DNA from: Pistricoccus aurantiacus
Lineage (GTDB): Bacteria > Pseudomonadota > Gammaproteobacteria > Pseudomonadales > Halomonadaceae
NCBI RefSeq assembly: GCF_042682565.1
Contig: NZ_JBHUIC010000029.1
Reading direction: 5' to 3' (one strand)
DNA: 64,000 nt
Program-made: the position numbers and the translations under genes
The notes under the pieces: model-generated
Told to the model about the DNA's origin: nothing
Database searches by the model: none
Seen by the model: the letters and a program-made list of their open reading frames with translations, nothing else
In this document: positions 25,489 to 33,533 of the stretch, piece by piece
Layout: every line of letters starts with the position of its first letter
How positions within the stretch are numbered: position 1 is the stretch's first letter

Positions 25489-27031
25489 CCACATTGACGC
25501 TCAGACGAAAACCGGCGGCGTCCTGATAGGCGATTTCGCGTTCCAGGTCGTGAATCAGCAGGGCCTGGGCCGCAAGTTCCGTGGAAAGCGTCAGTTGCAA
25601 GGCGTCGTTTTCATCGCACGCTAGGCGGAAGGCGCTGACCGACCTCGCCGGGCGGGAATGGTGAAAGATCGCCGCCAGGCGCAGCAGCCTGGCCAGGCGT
25701 CCCAGCAAGCGACGCTCCCGATCGGGTAGCGCCTGGTAATCCTGAAGAGGGAATCTACGCCGGTGAGCGCGCACCAGAAAGGCCATGGCGCGCTGCTGGG
25801 GCAGGGAAAACCCCGACAGATCGGAATGGGTCAACAGATATTGGCCGTGGCGATGAAATCGATGGTAGGAAATCGCCTGGCCGATTTCATGAAGCTGCGC
25901 CGCCCACCACAGCAGCTGCTTGGCTTCGTCGGGGATTCGCCAGCTGTCTTGTACCTGATCCAGGCAGTGCCGGGCGCAGGCCGCGACGTTGTCTCCCTGG
26001 GACCCATCGATTCCATAGCGCTTGCGTAGCTTATCGAGAATGGCTGGATGCGGGGTCTCGGCGGCGCTGCGTTTCAGCAGATCGTACAGTACACCCTCGC
26101 GAAGGGCGCCGTCCGAGTAACGCATATGCTCGAGTTCGAACGCTTCGAAGATGGCGCCGAGAATTGCCACGCCCGCGGGCAGGATATTGGCACGATCCGC
26201 CTTCAACCCCGCCATCTCCACGCGGTCGAGCCTCCCGCAGACGATCAGGCGCTCGCGCAGCGCCTCGAGCCCCTCGCGCTCGATGATACCTTCCGGGCAT
26301 TCCCCGCTGGCGGCAAGTACCGCGCCGATCGCCTTGATGGAGCCGCTGGCACCGATCGGATCCTGCCAGCCCAGGGCTCGGTAACGAGGGCGAATAGGCG
26401 CCAGTTCGGAAAGGGCGCTAAGCTCAGCCTGACGAAAACGTTTCGCGTTGATCTCGCCGCCTGACGTCCCGTTATCGAAAAACTGCCGGGTGTAGGAAAC
26501 GCAACCCATGTCGAGGCTTTCCAGCGCCAAGGGTTTGAAACCTTCACCGATGATGTATTCCGTCGAGCCCCCGCCGATATCGACGATCAGGCGGCGTTCC
26601 TCGGTTTCCGCGACGTCGTGGGCTACTCCAAGGTAGATCAATCGGGCTTCCTCGCGACCGGCAATGATCTCGATGGGATGACCGAGCAGCGCCTCGGCAG
26701 GCTCGATCAGCGCCTGGCTGTTGACGGCATTGCGCAGTGCATTGGTGCCAACGATACGCACCCGATCCATGGGCACGCCTTCCAGACAAGGTGCGAAATG
26801 CGCAAGACAATCCAGCGCTCGCTGGATGGCGTCGTCGCTCAAACGCCCCTCCTCATCAAGACCGGAGCCCAGCTGTACTTTTTCACCCCGTTTGGTGATG
26901 ACCTGCAGCCGGCCCTCCAGGTCATGCGCTACCAGCAGATGAAAGCTGTTGGAGCCGAGATCAATCGCCGCCAGCAGATGCGGTTCGCGCTGCAGACCCG
27001 GAGTCTCGAGGAAGGGGGTTGGACGGGTCAT
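25460..27031 (-). CDS. ppx: Exopolyphosphatase (Ppx/GppA family)
   Basis: The 523-residue protein carries the ASKHA phosphate loops AAIDLGSNSFHLLVA (about 22-36) and VDIGGGSTEYIIG, followed by the C-terminal HD-like helical half (LLWWAAQLHEIGQAI). It hydrolyses terminal phosphates of polyphosphate; GppA activity on pppGpp is possible for the family. It is divergent from rho, as in related genomes. Confidence 0.93.
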   Translation of the reverse strand: MTRPTPFLETPGLQREPHLLAAIDLGSNSFHLLVAHDLEGRLQVITKRGEKVQLGSGLDEEGRLSDDAIQRALDCLAHFAPCLEGVPMDRVRIVGTNALRNAVNSQALIEPAEALLGHPIEIIAGREEARLIYLGVAHDVAETEERRLIVDIGGGSTEYIIGEGFKPLALESLDMGCVSYTRQFFDNGTSGGEINAKRFRQAELSALSELAPIRPRYRALGWQDPIGASGSIKAIGAVLAASGECPEGIIEREGLEALRERLIVCGRLDRVEMAGLKADRANILPAGVAILGAIFEAFELEHMRYSDGALREGVLYDLLKRSAAETPHPAILDKLRKRYGIDGSQGDNVAACARHCLDQVQDSWRIPDEAKQLLWWAAQLHEIGQAISYHRFHRHGQYLLTHSDLSGFSLPQQRAMAFLVRAHRRRFPLQDYQALPDRERRLLGRLARLLRLAAIFHHSRPARSVSAFRLACDENDALQLTLSTELAAQALLIHDLEREIAYQDAAGFRLSVNVANASRLEYS

Positions 27032-27466
27032 ATGAATTCCTTGTCATGTTGCCTGCTCAGGTTGCGACCACCCCAATGGCTTGTCAACGTGGCGAATGCA
27101 CGCAAACATCGAGGCGGGGCTTGCGTTTGTTGCCTCGCTTGACTACCATCGACCTGTTGGCCCGTTCCATATATTTCTCGACCGCTTCACGGTATCCACC
27201 CTCGGGTGATGTATCACGGTCATAGTCTAAGTCGTCAAATACCAAGTCGTCAGACAGCCCGCTGACCCAAACGGCGATTCACGCAAGTAAAGTACTTCCC
27301 TCGATTTCAGGTATCGTTCTCCTCCCCGGAGGGCGCTCGCCGAACATGGCTTGCGAGTGAATGCCCAGGGCTCTGAACGCATCATGCGGCATATTGCCTT
27401 TCGCTTCTTCCTGTCGTTTTCCGGCGCCTGGCCATCACGTTGACACGAGCAATCTCTAACGAACCG
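27032..27466. other. 435-bp ppx-rho intergenic region without a recognisable gene
   Basis: No protein or RNA gene is supported on either strand. It holds a 9-bp direct repeat AAGTCGTCA at 27229-27237 and 27244-27252, and a small hairpin CCTCC/GGAGG near 27325. A 19-codon ORF at 27384-27443 (M R H I A F R F F L...) ends 23 nt before rho, without a Shine-Dalgarno. E. coli rho has a leader peptide (rhoL), but similarity is not evident. No thioredoxin motif (WCGPC) is found although trxA is a frequent neighbour of rho. Confidence 0.6.
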
Positions 27467-28726
27467 ATGAATCTTACCGAACTCAAGCAAAAGACCGTGC
27501 CGGAGCTATTGGCTATCGCCCAGGACATGGGTATCGATAACCTGGCGCGCTCACGCAAACAAGACATCATTTTTGCCATTCTCAAGAAGCATGCGAAGAG
27601 TGGTGAAGACATCCATGGCGATGGCGTGCTGGAGATTCTTCAGGACGGCTTCGGCTTTCTACGTAGCGCTGACAGCTCCTACTTGGCGGGCCCGGACGAT
27701 ATCTACGTCTCTCCTTCGCAAATCCGTCGTTTCAATCTGCGCAAGGGCGATTCCATTGCCGGCAAGATTCGACCTCCCAAGGAAGGCGAGCGCTATTTCG
27801 CGCTGTTGAAGGTCAGTCAGATCAACTTCGATCGCCCGGAAAACGCCAAGCACAAGATCCTCTTCGAGAACCTGACGCCGCTGTTTCCCGATGAACGCCT
27901 CGTGATGGAAATCGGCAATGGCTCCAAGGAAGATCTTACCGCCCGAATTATCGACCTGACCTCTCCTATCGGCAAGGGCCAGCGCGGCCTGATCGTCTCG
28001 CCGCCCAAGGCGGGCAAGACGCTGATGCTGCAGAACATCGCCACTTCCATTACCCGCAACAACCCGGAATGCCATCTGATCGTGCTGCTGATCGACGAGC
28101 GACCGGAAGAAGTGACGGAAATGTCCCGCACCGTGCGCGGTGAGGTGGTAGCCTCGACCTTCGACGAGCCGCCGGCGCGACACGTGCAGGTCGCGGAAAT
28201 GGTCATCGAGAAGGCCAAGCGCCTGGTGGAGCATAAGAAGGACGTGGTGATCCTGCTGGATTCCATCACCCGTCTGGCCCGGGCCTACAATACCGTGGTA
28301 CCCAGCTCCGGCAAGGTGCTCACCGGCGGTGTCGACGCCCACGCCCTGGAAAAGCCCAAGCGCTTCTTCGGCGCGGCACGCAACATCGAGGAAGGCGGCA
28401 GCCTGACCATCATCGCCACGGCGCTGGTGGACACCGGTTCGAAGATGGATGAGGTAATCTTCGAGGAGTTCAAGGGCACCGGTAACATGGAAGCCCATCT
28501 GGACCGCAAGCTGGCGGAAAAACGCGTCTATCCCGCGTTCAATATTCGCCGCTCCGGCACCCGCCGGGAGGATCTGATCGCCTCGGAAGACGAGATGCAG
28601 CGCATGTGGATCCTGCGCAAGCTGTTGAATCCCATGGATGACGTAGCCGCCACGGAATTCCTGATCGATCGGTTGAAGGACACCAAGACCAATCTGGAGT
28701 TTTTCGAGGCCATGAAGCGGCGTTGA
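27467..28726 (+). CDS. rho: Transcription termination factor Rho
   Basis: The 419-residue protein is the same length as E. coli Rho and begins MNLTELKQKTVPELLAIAQD. It has the RNA-binding CSD (DGFGFLRS), Walker A PPKAGKT, Walker B VVILLDSITRLARAYN and the Q/R-loop region. It is the hexameric RNA helicase that ends transcription. ATG 27467 is chosen from the family N-terminus; its Shine-Dalgarno is poor, compatible with autoregulated or leader-dependent expression. Confidence 0.98.
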   Translation: MNLTELKQKTVPELLAIAQDMGIDNLARSRKQDIIFAILKKHAKSGEDIHGDGVLEILQDGFGFLRSADSSYLAGPDDIYVSPSQIRRFNLRKGDSIAGKIRPPKEGERYFALLKVSQINFDRPENAKHKILFENLTPLFPDERLVMEIGNGSKEDLTARIIDLTSPIGKGQRGLIVSPPKAGKTLMLQNIATSITRNNPECHLIVLLIDERPEEVTEMSRTVRGEVVASTFDEPPARHVQVAEMVIEKAKRLVEHKKDVVILLDSITRLARAYNTVVPSSGKVLTGGVDAHALEKPKRFFGAARNIEEGGSLTIIATALVDTGSKMDEVIFEEFKGTGNMEAHLDRKLAEKRVYPAFNIRRSGTRREDLIASEDEMQRMWILRKLLNPMDDVAATEFLIDRLKDTKTNLEFFEAMKRR

Positions 28727-28773
28727 TCAATCGCTATTGCGCTCACGGCTATTGCGATCACGAATATGGCGTT

Positions 28774-28833
28774 GAATCTGTTTTCGGCATGCTCATGTAC
28801 AAGCTCGTACACTCCACTGCCTCAAACAGATTC
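28774..28833. repeat. Inverted repeat downstream of rho
   Basis: GAATCTGTTT (28774-28783) and AAACAGATTC (28824-28833) are perfect complements with a 40-nt loop that itself contains GTAC/GTAC arms. The role is unknown: a 3'-end structure of rho mRNA or a small palindromic insertion. Confidence 0.45.
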
Positions 28834-28912
28834 GCCTTGTCTTCGTATCGCTCATGACTCGCTTGAAACAATGCCCGTACAACTGAATGATCGTTGCTGC
28901 GAGGCAGTGAAT

Positions 28913-28943
28913 AAAGGAGCGGCATGCTATGCTGCTCCTTTTG
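28913..28943 (+). terminator. Hairpin with T-rich tail between rho and ubiD
   Basis: AAAGGAGC (28913-28920) pairs with GCTCCTTT (28934-28941), with an inner GCAT/ATGC stem, and is followed by T-rich sequence. It looks like the rho terminator and lies only 23 nt before the ubiD start. Confidence 0.6.
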
Positions 28944-28965
28944 CATTTTGGCGTGGAAACATTCC

Positions 28966-30438
28966 ATGAAGTACAAGGACCTGCGGGATTTTATCGCGAC
29001 GCTGGAAGCTCAGGGCGAGCTGGTCCGGGTGACCGCGGAGGTGGACCCTTATCTGGAAATCACCGAAATCTGCGATCGCACCCTGCGTGCCGGTGGCCCG
29101 GCGCTGCTGTTCGAGAACGTCAAGGGTCATGACATTCCGCTGCTGGGCAATCTTTTCGGTACGCCCAAGCGGGTGGCGTTGGGTATGGGCCAGGACAGCG
29201 TGGCCGCGCTTCGCGAAGTGGGAGAGCTCCTGGCCTTTCTCAAGGAGCCGGACCCGCCCAAGGGCTTCCGCGATGCCTGGGACAAGCTGCCGATCTTCAA
29301 GCAGGTCATGAGCATGGGGCCGAAGATCCTGCGCCACGCGCCGGTGCAGGAAGTGATACTGAAAGGCGAAAAGGTCGATCTCGATAAACTGCCGATACAG
29401 CACTGCTGGCCCGGCGACGTGGCGCCGCTGGTCACCTGGGCGCTGGTGGTGACTCGAGGGCCGCACAAGAAACGCCAGAACCTTGGCATCTATCGCCAGC
29501 AGAAGCTAGCCAAGAATCGGCTGATCATGCGCTGGCTGTCCCATCGCGGCGGCGCCCTGGACTTTCAGGAATTTCAGAAGGCGAACCCCGGCGAGCCGTT
29601 TCCGGTAGCGGTAGCCCTTGGCGCGGATCCGGCGACGATTCTCGGCGCGGTGACTCCGGTGCCGGACAGTCTCTCGGAATATGCCTTCGCCGGCCTGCTT
29701 CGAGGCTCACGCACCGAGCTGGTCAAGTGCGGCCACGCGGATCTGGAGGTGCCGGCTTCCGCGGAAATCATTCTGGAAGGTTTTATCTACCCGGATGATA
29801 TCGCGCCGGAAGGCCCTTTCGGCGATCACACCGGCTATTACAACGAGGTTGAATCCTTTCCGGTGTTTACCGTGGAGCGCATCACCCATCGGCGCAACCC
29901 GATCTATCACTCCACTTATACCGGTCGCCCGCCGGACGAGCCGGCGATTCTCGGCCTGGCGCTCAACGAAGTGTTCGTACCGATTCTGCGCAAGCAGTTT
30001 CCGGAGATCAATGACTTCTATCTGCCCCCGGAAGGCTGTTCCTACCGCATGGCGGTGGTGACCATGAAAAAGCAGTATCCGGGCCATGCCAAGCGGGTAA
30101 TGATGGGGGTGTGGAGCTTCCTGCGCCAGTTCATGTATACCAAGTTCGTGATCGTGCTCGATGACGACGTGAACGCTCGAGACTGGCAGGACGTGATCTG
30201 GGCGATCACTACCCGCATGGACCCGGCCCGAGACACGGTAATGGTGGAAAACACGCCCATCGACTATCTGGATTTTGCCTCGCCGGTGGCGGGGCTTGGG
30301 TCGAAGATGGGCCTGGATGCGACGAACAAGTGGCCCGGCGAGACGGATCGTGAATGGGGAAGTCCGATTGCCATGGACCCGGAGATCAAGGCCAGGGTCG
30401 AGGCGCGCTGGACAAGTCTCGGGATCGATTTGGCCTAA
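28966..30438 (+). CDS. ubiD: 4-hydroxy-3-polyprenylbenzoate decarboxylase UbiD
   Basis: The 490-residue protein begins MKYKDLRDFIATLEAQGELV and has the UbiD hallmarks TPKRVALGMG, IYRQQKLAKNRLIMRW and EGPFGDHTGYYNEVE, whose Glu residues work with prenylated FMN. It decarboxylates the polyprenyl-hydroxybenzoate ring in ubiquinone synthesis. E. coli UbiD is 497 residues. Other ubi genes (ubiB, J, E) are at 36-39 kb. An upstream in-frame ATG at 28924 lies inside the terminator hairpin and is rejected. Confidence 0.96.
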   Translation: MKYKDLRDFIATLEAQGELVRVTAEVDPYLEITEICDRTLRAGGPALLFENVKGHDIPLLGNLFGTPKRVALGMGQDSVAALREVGELLAFLKEPDPPKGFRDAWDKLPIFKQVMSMGPKILRHAPVQEVILKGEKVDLDKLPIQHCWPGDVAPLVTWALVVTRGPHKKRQNLGIYRQQKLAKNRLIMRWLSHRGGALDFQEFQKANPGEPFPVAVALGADPATILGAVTPVPDSLSEYAFAGLLRGSRTELVKCGHADLEVPASAEIILEGFIYPDDIAPEGPFGDHTGYYNEVESFPVFTVERITHRRNPIYHSTYTGRPPDEPAILGLALNEVFVPILRKQFPEINDFYLPPEGCSYRMAVVTMKKQYPGHAKRVMMGVWSFLRQFMYTKFVIVLDDDVNARDWQDVIWAITTRMDPARDTVMVENTPIDYLDFASPVAGLGSKMGLDATNKWPGETDREWGSPIAMDPEIKARVEARWTSLGIDLA

Positions 30439-30455
30439 TCCAAGACGAGGAAACT

Positions 30456-31235
30456 ATGACTGCAAGGACGGTGATCTGCCAGATAACCGATGTCGAAGAG
30501 CTTAGTCAGGATGTCTTTCGCGTTCACCTGCAAGGGCGCGCTCAGGCGCTGGCTCATGCGCCGGGCCAGTATCTCGAACTTGCTCTTGATGAGGATACCT
30601 GGGTGCCGTTCTCCATCGCCAATGCAAATCGTGGCGACGGCACCCTGGAGCTGCATATTCAGCACTGGCCGGAGCGCAGCAATTCCGCGCGACTCAAAGA
30701 GATGATGCGACACGCGACAAGACTGACTCTGCGTCTTCCCGGCGGTGAATGCGTCCTGGAGCCGGATAGCCGCCGCCCCTTGCTGCTGATCGCCGCCGGC
30801 ACCGGTTTCGCCCAGATGAAGGCCATTCTCGAAGCGGCTCTTGCCGCGGACAGCGAGCGTCCTGTCGATCTCTGGTGGGCGGTGCGAGAACGGCGGGATC
30901 TCTATCTGGAAACCCTGCCCCGGGAGTGGGCGGCGCGCTATGCGAACTTCCATTTTCACGTGGCGGTGGAGGCGGATATCGAGAACGACTTCGATGCGCC
31001 CGGCGTGACGGCGCATCAAGGACGTATCGATCAGGCGCTGGTGCGCAATCTCACCGACCTGAGCCAGCACGATGTGTTCATTTCCGGCTCGCCGGGCATG
31101 GTTTACGCCTGTGTCGATGCCCTGTCACCCCTCGGCTTGAAACCGGAGCGCGTTTTTTCCGATGTGTTCAGCTATGCGCCTCGGGAGCCTGGTATTGACG
31201 ATGAAGACGATTCCGCCAAGCGCGGTGGCGGCTGA
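30456..31235 (+). CDS. fre: NAD(P)H-flavin reductase (Fre-like)
   Basis: The 259-residue ferredoxin-reductase-fold protein has the flavin-binding PGQYLELAL and VPFSIANA (about residues 50-57, in place of the usual RPFSIAS) and the nucleotide-binding LLIAAGTGFAQMKAILEA. Placement directly after ubiD, with GACGAGG 5 nt before the ATG, matches the ubiD-fre pair of other gammaproteobacteria, where Fre supplies reduced flavin. The C-terminus has an acidic tail (DDEDDS). Confidence 0.88.
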   Translation: MTARTVICQITDVEELSQDVFRVHLQGRAQALAHAPGQYLELALDEDTWVPFSIANANRGDGTLELHIQHWPERSNSARLKEMMRHATRLTLRLPGGECVLEPDSRRPLLLIAAGTGFAQMKAILEAALAADSERPVDLWWAVRERRDLYLETLPREWAARYANFHFHVAVEADIENDFDAPGVTAHQGRIDQALVRNLTDLSQHDVFISGSPGMVYACVDALSPLGLKPERVFSDVFSYAPREPGIDDEDDSAKRGGG

Positions 31236-31304
31236 TCTTGCATCGATACCAGGGGATATTTGAGGTAATATTTTTTTGTTCAACGACTTGCAAGGAGCAG
31301 CAGC

Positions 31305-31445
31305 ATGGCGAATAGCGACAAGAAGTTTCGCGACAGTACGGGTTTTTTGGGGCTTTTCTTGATACTTGTCGTACTCGTCGGAATGGCGCTATTACCCGGT
31401 GTCATCGGTCTGGTGCTCGTCCTGGGCGACTCGGGTATCTTTTGA
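31305..31445 (+). CDS. Small single-pass membrane protein (46 residues), unknown
   Basis: The ORF begins MANSDKKFRDSTGFLGLF, continues as a hydrophobic helix (LILVVLVGMALLPGVIGLVL) and ends VLGDSGIF. AAGGAG at 31292-31297 is ideally spaced (7 nt) and an AT-rich stretch (TAATATTTTTTT) precedes it. It shows a short charged N-terminus and one TM segment. I do not recognise the family. It stands alone between fre and the aromatic leader, whose promoter overlaps its stop region. Confidence 0.65.
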   Translation: MANSDKKFRDSTGFLGLFLILVVLVGMALLPGVIGLVLVLGDSGIF

Positions 31446-31458
31446 TAGCCTTCGCCTC

Positions 31459-31486
31459 TTGCCAAGCGGCATCAGCGGTGTAGGAT
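31459..31486 (+). promoter_or_regulatory. Promoter of the aromatic leader / DAHP synthase transcript
   Basis: TTGCCA at 31459-31464, a 16-bp spacer and TAGGAT at 31481-31486 make a plausible sigma-70 promoter. It sits 24 nt before leader peptide 1. Confidence 0.5.
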
Positions 31487-31510
31487 AAATGGCAGCTTCA
31501 GGAGACCATC

Positions 31511-31627
31511 ATGCCAAGCGTCAAGCGTTCGAACTCGTCGATTCATGCCGGTGTATCCGCCCGCCTTGGCTATTGGCAGGGTAACTATTGGTTTAGCGCC
31601 GGTGCGCGAGCGGTAACGTTGATCTGA
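31511..31627 (+). CDS. Aromatic-rich leader peptide 1 (attenuator)
   Basis: This 38-residue ORF has AGGAG at 31500-31504 (6-nt spacer). Codons 21-28 read Y W Q G N Y W F, so five of eight are aromatic (Tyr 31571, Trp 31574, Tyr 31586, Trp 31589, Phe 31592). The stop lies inside the loop of a strong hairpin (31601-31644), and a terminator follows at 31677-31708. This is the layout of a ribosome-mediated attenuator such as trpL or pheL, placed upstream of DAHP synthase. Confidence 0.8.
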   Translation: MPSVKRSNSSIHAGVSARLGYWQGNYWFSAGARAVTLI

Positions 31628-31708
31628 CTACCGCCAGGCGCACCCCGCAACCGGGTTGCCGCCACTGCATCATGACCCCCCGTCGGCATCCCGATCGGGG
31701 GTTTTTTT
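31601..31708 (+). terminator. Aromatic attenuator: early hairpin, possible antiterminator and terminator
   Basis: GGTGCGC plus GCGGTA (31601-31615) pairs with TACCGC plus GCGCACC (31629-31644). The terminator is CCCCCG-TCGG (31677-31686) with CCG-A-TCGGGGG (31691-31701), then seven T. CGGGTTGCCG (31652-31661) can instead pair 9 of 10 bases with CGGCATCCCG (31684-31693), destroying the terminator. The alternative pairings are derived from the sequence; the switching is inferred. Confidence 0.8.
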
Positions 31709-31738
31709 AATGACTGCAGACCAAAGAGGAAAGACATC

Positions 31739-31897
31739 ATGACCGATCGAATCGCTGACATTGTCAAGCCAAGGGACTTTTATCTTCCTTATCGCGGCTG
31801 GCGATACAGCGGCCTCCGGTCGGTTCAGTCCGCCGCCTCCGGCCGGGGCAGACAGGGTGGCTCTATCGGCCTATGTTTATCGCGTTGTCGGAGTTGA
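31739..31897 (+). CDS. Aromatic-rich leader ORF 2, directly upstream of DAHP synthase
   Basis: This 52-residue ORF has GAGGA at 31726-31730 (8-nt spacer). Residues 14-23 read F Y L P Y R G W R Y, so five of ten are aromatic. The TGA stop (31895-31897) is 2 nt before the synthase ATG, which favours coupled reinitiation. CTCCGG at 31814 and 31837 could pair with TCGGAG at 31888-31893, the synthase Shine-Dalgarno region. No terminator follows it. It is probably a second regulatory leader; a real small protein is possible. Confidence 0.6.
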   Translation: MTDRIADIVKPRDFYLPYRGWRYSGLRSVQSAASGRGRQGGSIGLCLSRCRS

Positions 31898-31899
31898 TC

Positions 31900-33000
31900 A
31901 TGAATACCGTTGCCTTGCCTGAATTGAAGACTTCTACCTGTCGGGAGAGTGCTCCCATCAATATCGACTGCCGCGCCGGCGCGCCTGCTTCCAGTGAGCT
32001 CGTGCTGCCCACCCCTCGCGAGCTACGCGAGCATCTGCCCGTGGATCCCGCCCTGAGTCGCCGTATCGCAAAGCAGCGCGAAGCGGTTCGCGCAGTGCTT
32101 GAAGGCCGAGACGAACGCCTGCTGGTGGTGGTCGGGCCATGCTCGGTTCATGATCCGCGCGCCGCGCGAGAATATGCTGAACGCCTGGCGGGCCTGGCGT
32201 CTCGGGTAAGTGACAGGCTGCTGCTGGTGATGCGGGTCTATGTGGAAAAACCCCGCACCACCGTGGGCTGGAAGGGGCTCGCCTACGATCCCGGGCTGGA
32301 TGGCAGCGATGACATGGCCTACGGACTCGCGCTCTCTCGAGAACTGCTGCGGGATATCGCGGCCCAGGGTCTACCGCTGGCCACGGAGCTGCTGCAGCCC
32401 ATGGCGGCGCCGTATTTCGACGATCTGTTGAGTTGGGTGGCCATCGGCGCGCGCACCACGGAGTCCCAGGTTCACCGCGAGCTGGCCAGCGGCCTGGAGG
32501 CGGCGGTGGGCTTCAAGAACGGCACTGACGGCGGTATTCAGGTGGCCATCGACGCCATGCGCGCCGCGGCTCATGGCCATCGACATTTCGCAGTGGATCT
32601 CGACGGTCGCCCGGTGATGCGTCAAACCCCGGGCAATCCTCATGCGCACCTGGTGCTGCGCGGCGGCCACGGGGCGCCCAACTATAAGGCTGACAAGGTG
32701 GCCGCCTGTCGTCATGCGCTGGAGGCGGCGGGGCTTTCCCCGGCGATGATGGTGGACTGCAGTCACGCCAATTCCCGCAAGGATCATCGCCGTCAGGGCG
32801 AGGTGCTGCTGGACGTGCTGAATCAGCGACTGCAGGGAAATCGCGATCTGATCGGCGTGATGCTGGAAAGTCATCTGTTCGAAGGCAGGCAACCCTTGAC
32901 CCCCCAGGCGCTGCGCTATGGGGTGTCCGTGACGGATGCCTGTATCGGTTGGGAAATGACGGAGCATTTGCTGACCGTGGCCGCAGAGCGCCTGAAATGA
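31900..33000 (+). CDS. 3-deoxy-7-phosphoheptulonate synthase (class I, AroF/G/H type)
   Basis: The 366-residue protein has VVVGPCSVHDPRAARE, KPRTTVGWKGLAYDPGLDGS, GARTTESQVHRELASGL, GFKNGTDG and MMVDCSHANSRKDH, all class I DAHP synthase motifs for PEP, E4P and metal binding. It makes DAHP from PEP and erythrose 4-phosphate at the entry of the aromatic pathway. Start 31900 (MNTVALPEL) follows GGAG with 6 nt; ATG 31873 overlaps leader 2. Which aromatic amino acid inhibits this isozyme cannot be read here. Confidence 0.94.
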   Translation: MNTVALPELKTSTCRESAPINIDCRAGAPASSELVLPTPRELREHLPVDPALSRRIAKQREAVRAVLEGRDERLLVVVGPCSVHDPRAAREYAERLAGLASRVSDRLLLVMRVYVEKPRTTVGWKGLAYDPGLDGSDDMAYGLALSRELLRDIAAQGLPLATELLQPMAAPYFDDLLSWVAIGARTTESQVHRELASGLEAAVGFKNGTDGGIQVAIDAMRAAAHGHRHFAVDLDGRPVMRQTPGNPHAHLVLRGGHGAPNYKADKVAACRHALEAAGLSPAMMVDCSHANSRKDHRRQGEVLLDVLNQRLQGNRDLIGVMLESHLFEGRQPLTPQALRYGVSVTDACIGWEMTEHLLTVAAERLK

Positions 33001-33521
33001 TGTTCCGCCTCGAATCCGTGGACGCGCGGCGGTATCGGCACAAGTCGAAACGTGTCGGCTGGACCATGGCGGCGCTGCTGCTGGTGTTCGGGCTGGCGTT
33101 CTCTCAGCTGCTGGTGCAAAGCTTCGGTTCGAGCTTCTGGCTGAATGCCTTGGGCGTGCTGCTGGGACTGCTGGCGACCAGTCTGATCTTTGCCTGGTGG
33201 CGTCGCCGGCCCGATATGGCGGAAGTCCGCTACGTGACGCGGCTCAAGCAGCATCTTGCCCGAGTCAGCGCTCATCTATCCACATTGCGTCAGGCAAGCC
33301 GGCAGGGGGATGTTCGGGCTCTGGACCTGCTGGCCTTCTATCATCAAGGCATGGCCCAGCTGGAAACGCTGGAAGGACGTACCATGGATGACGACGCGGA
33401 GCGCCTGGCGGAGAGGCTTGAATTGCGCAAGCAGCGCCAACTGCATGGTTTGCCCGACGAAGTGGCTGGTTTTGATCCCGCGGAGCTCGACGCCTTTCGG
33501 CGCTCCGAGCCCCGCAAATAG
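32997..33521 (+). CDS. DUF3087 family membrane protein
   Basis: The 174-residue protein begins MMFRLESVDARRYRHKSKR, has two TM helices (about residues 22-42 and 50-68: WTMAALLLVFGLAFSQLLV and LNALGVLLGLLATSLIF), and ends in a cytosolic helical domain. This matches the DUF3087 pattern of an ExxDxxxYR N-terminus plus a TM pair. The function is unknown. The start overlaps the DAHP synthase stop (ATGATG), so it is co-expressed with it. Confidence 0.8.
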   Translation: MMFRLESVDARRYRHKSKRVGWTMAALLLVFGLAFSQLLVQSFGSSFWLNALGVLLGLLATSLIFAWWRRRPDMAEVRYVTRLKQHLARVSAHLSTLRQASRQGDVRALDLLAFYHQGMAQLETLEGRTMDDDAERLAERLELRKQRQLHGLPDEVAGFDPAELDAFRRSEPRK

Positions 33522-33533
33522 AACCCGTTCAGG

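Noticed and set aside
27181..27215. Possible decayed trxA fragment (GGTATCCACCCTC resembling a GIPTL codon run)
   Set aside because: The match is too short and no WCGPC motif or other thioredoxin segment is nearby.
27384..27443. 19-codon ORF as a rho leader peptide like rhoL
   Set aside because: It has no Shine-Dalgarno and no similarity to E. coli RhoL; kept only as a note in the intergenic entry.
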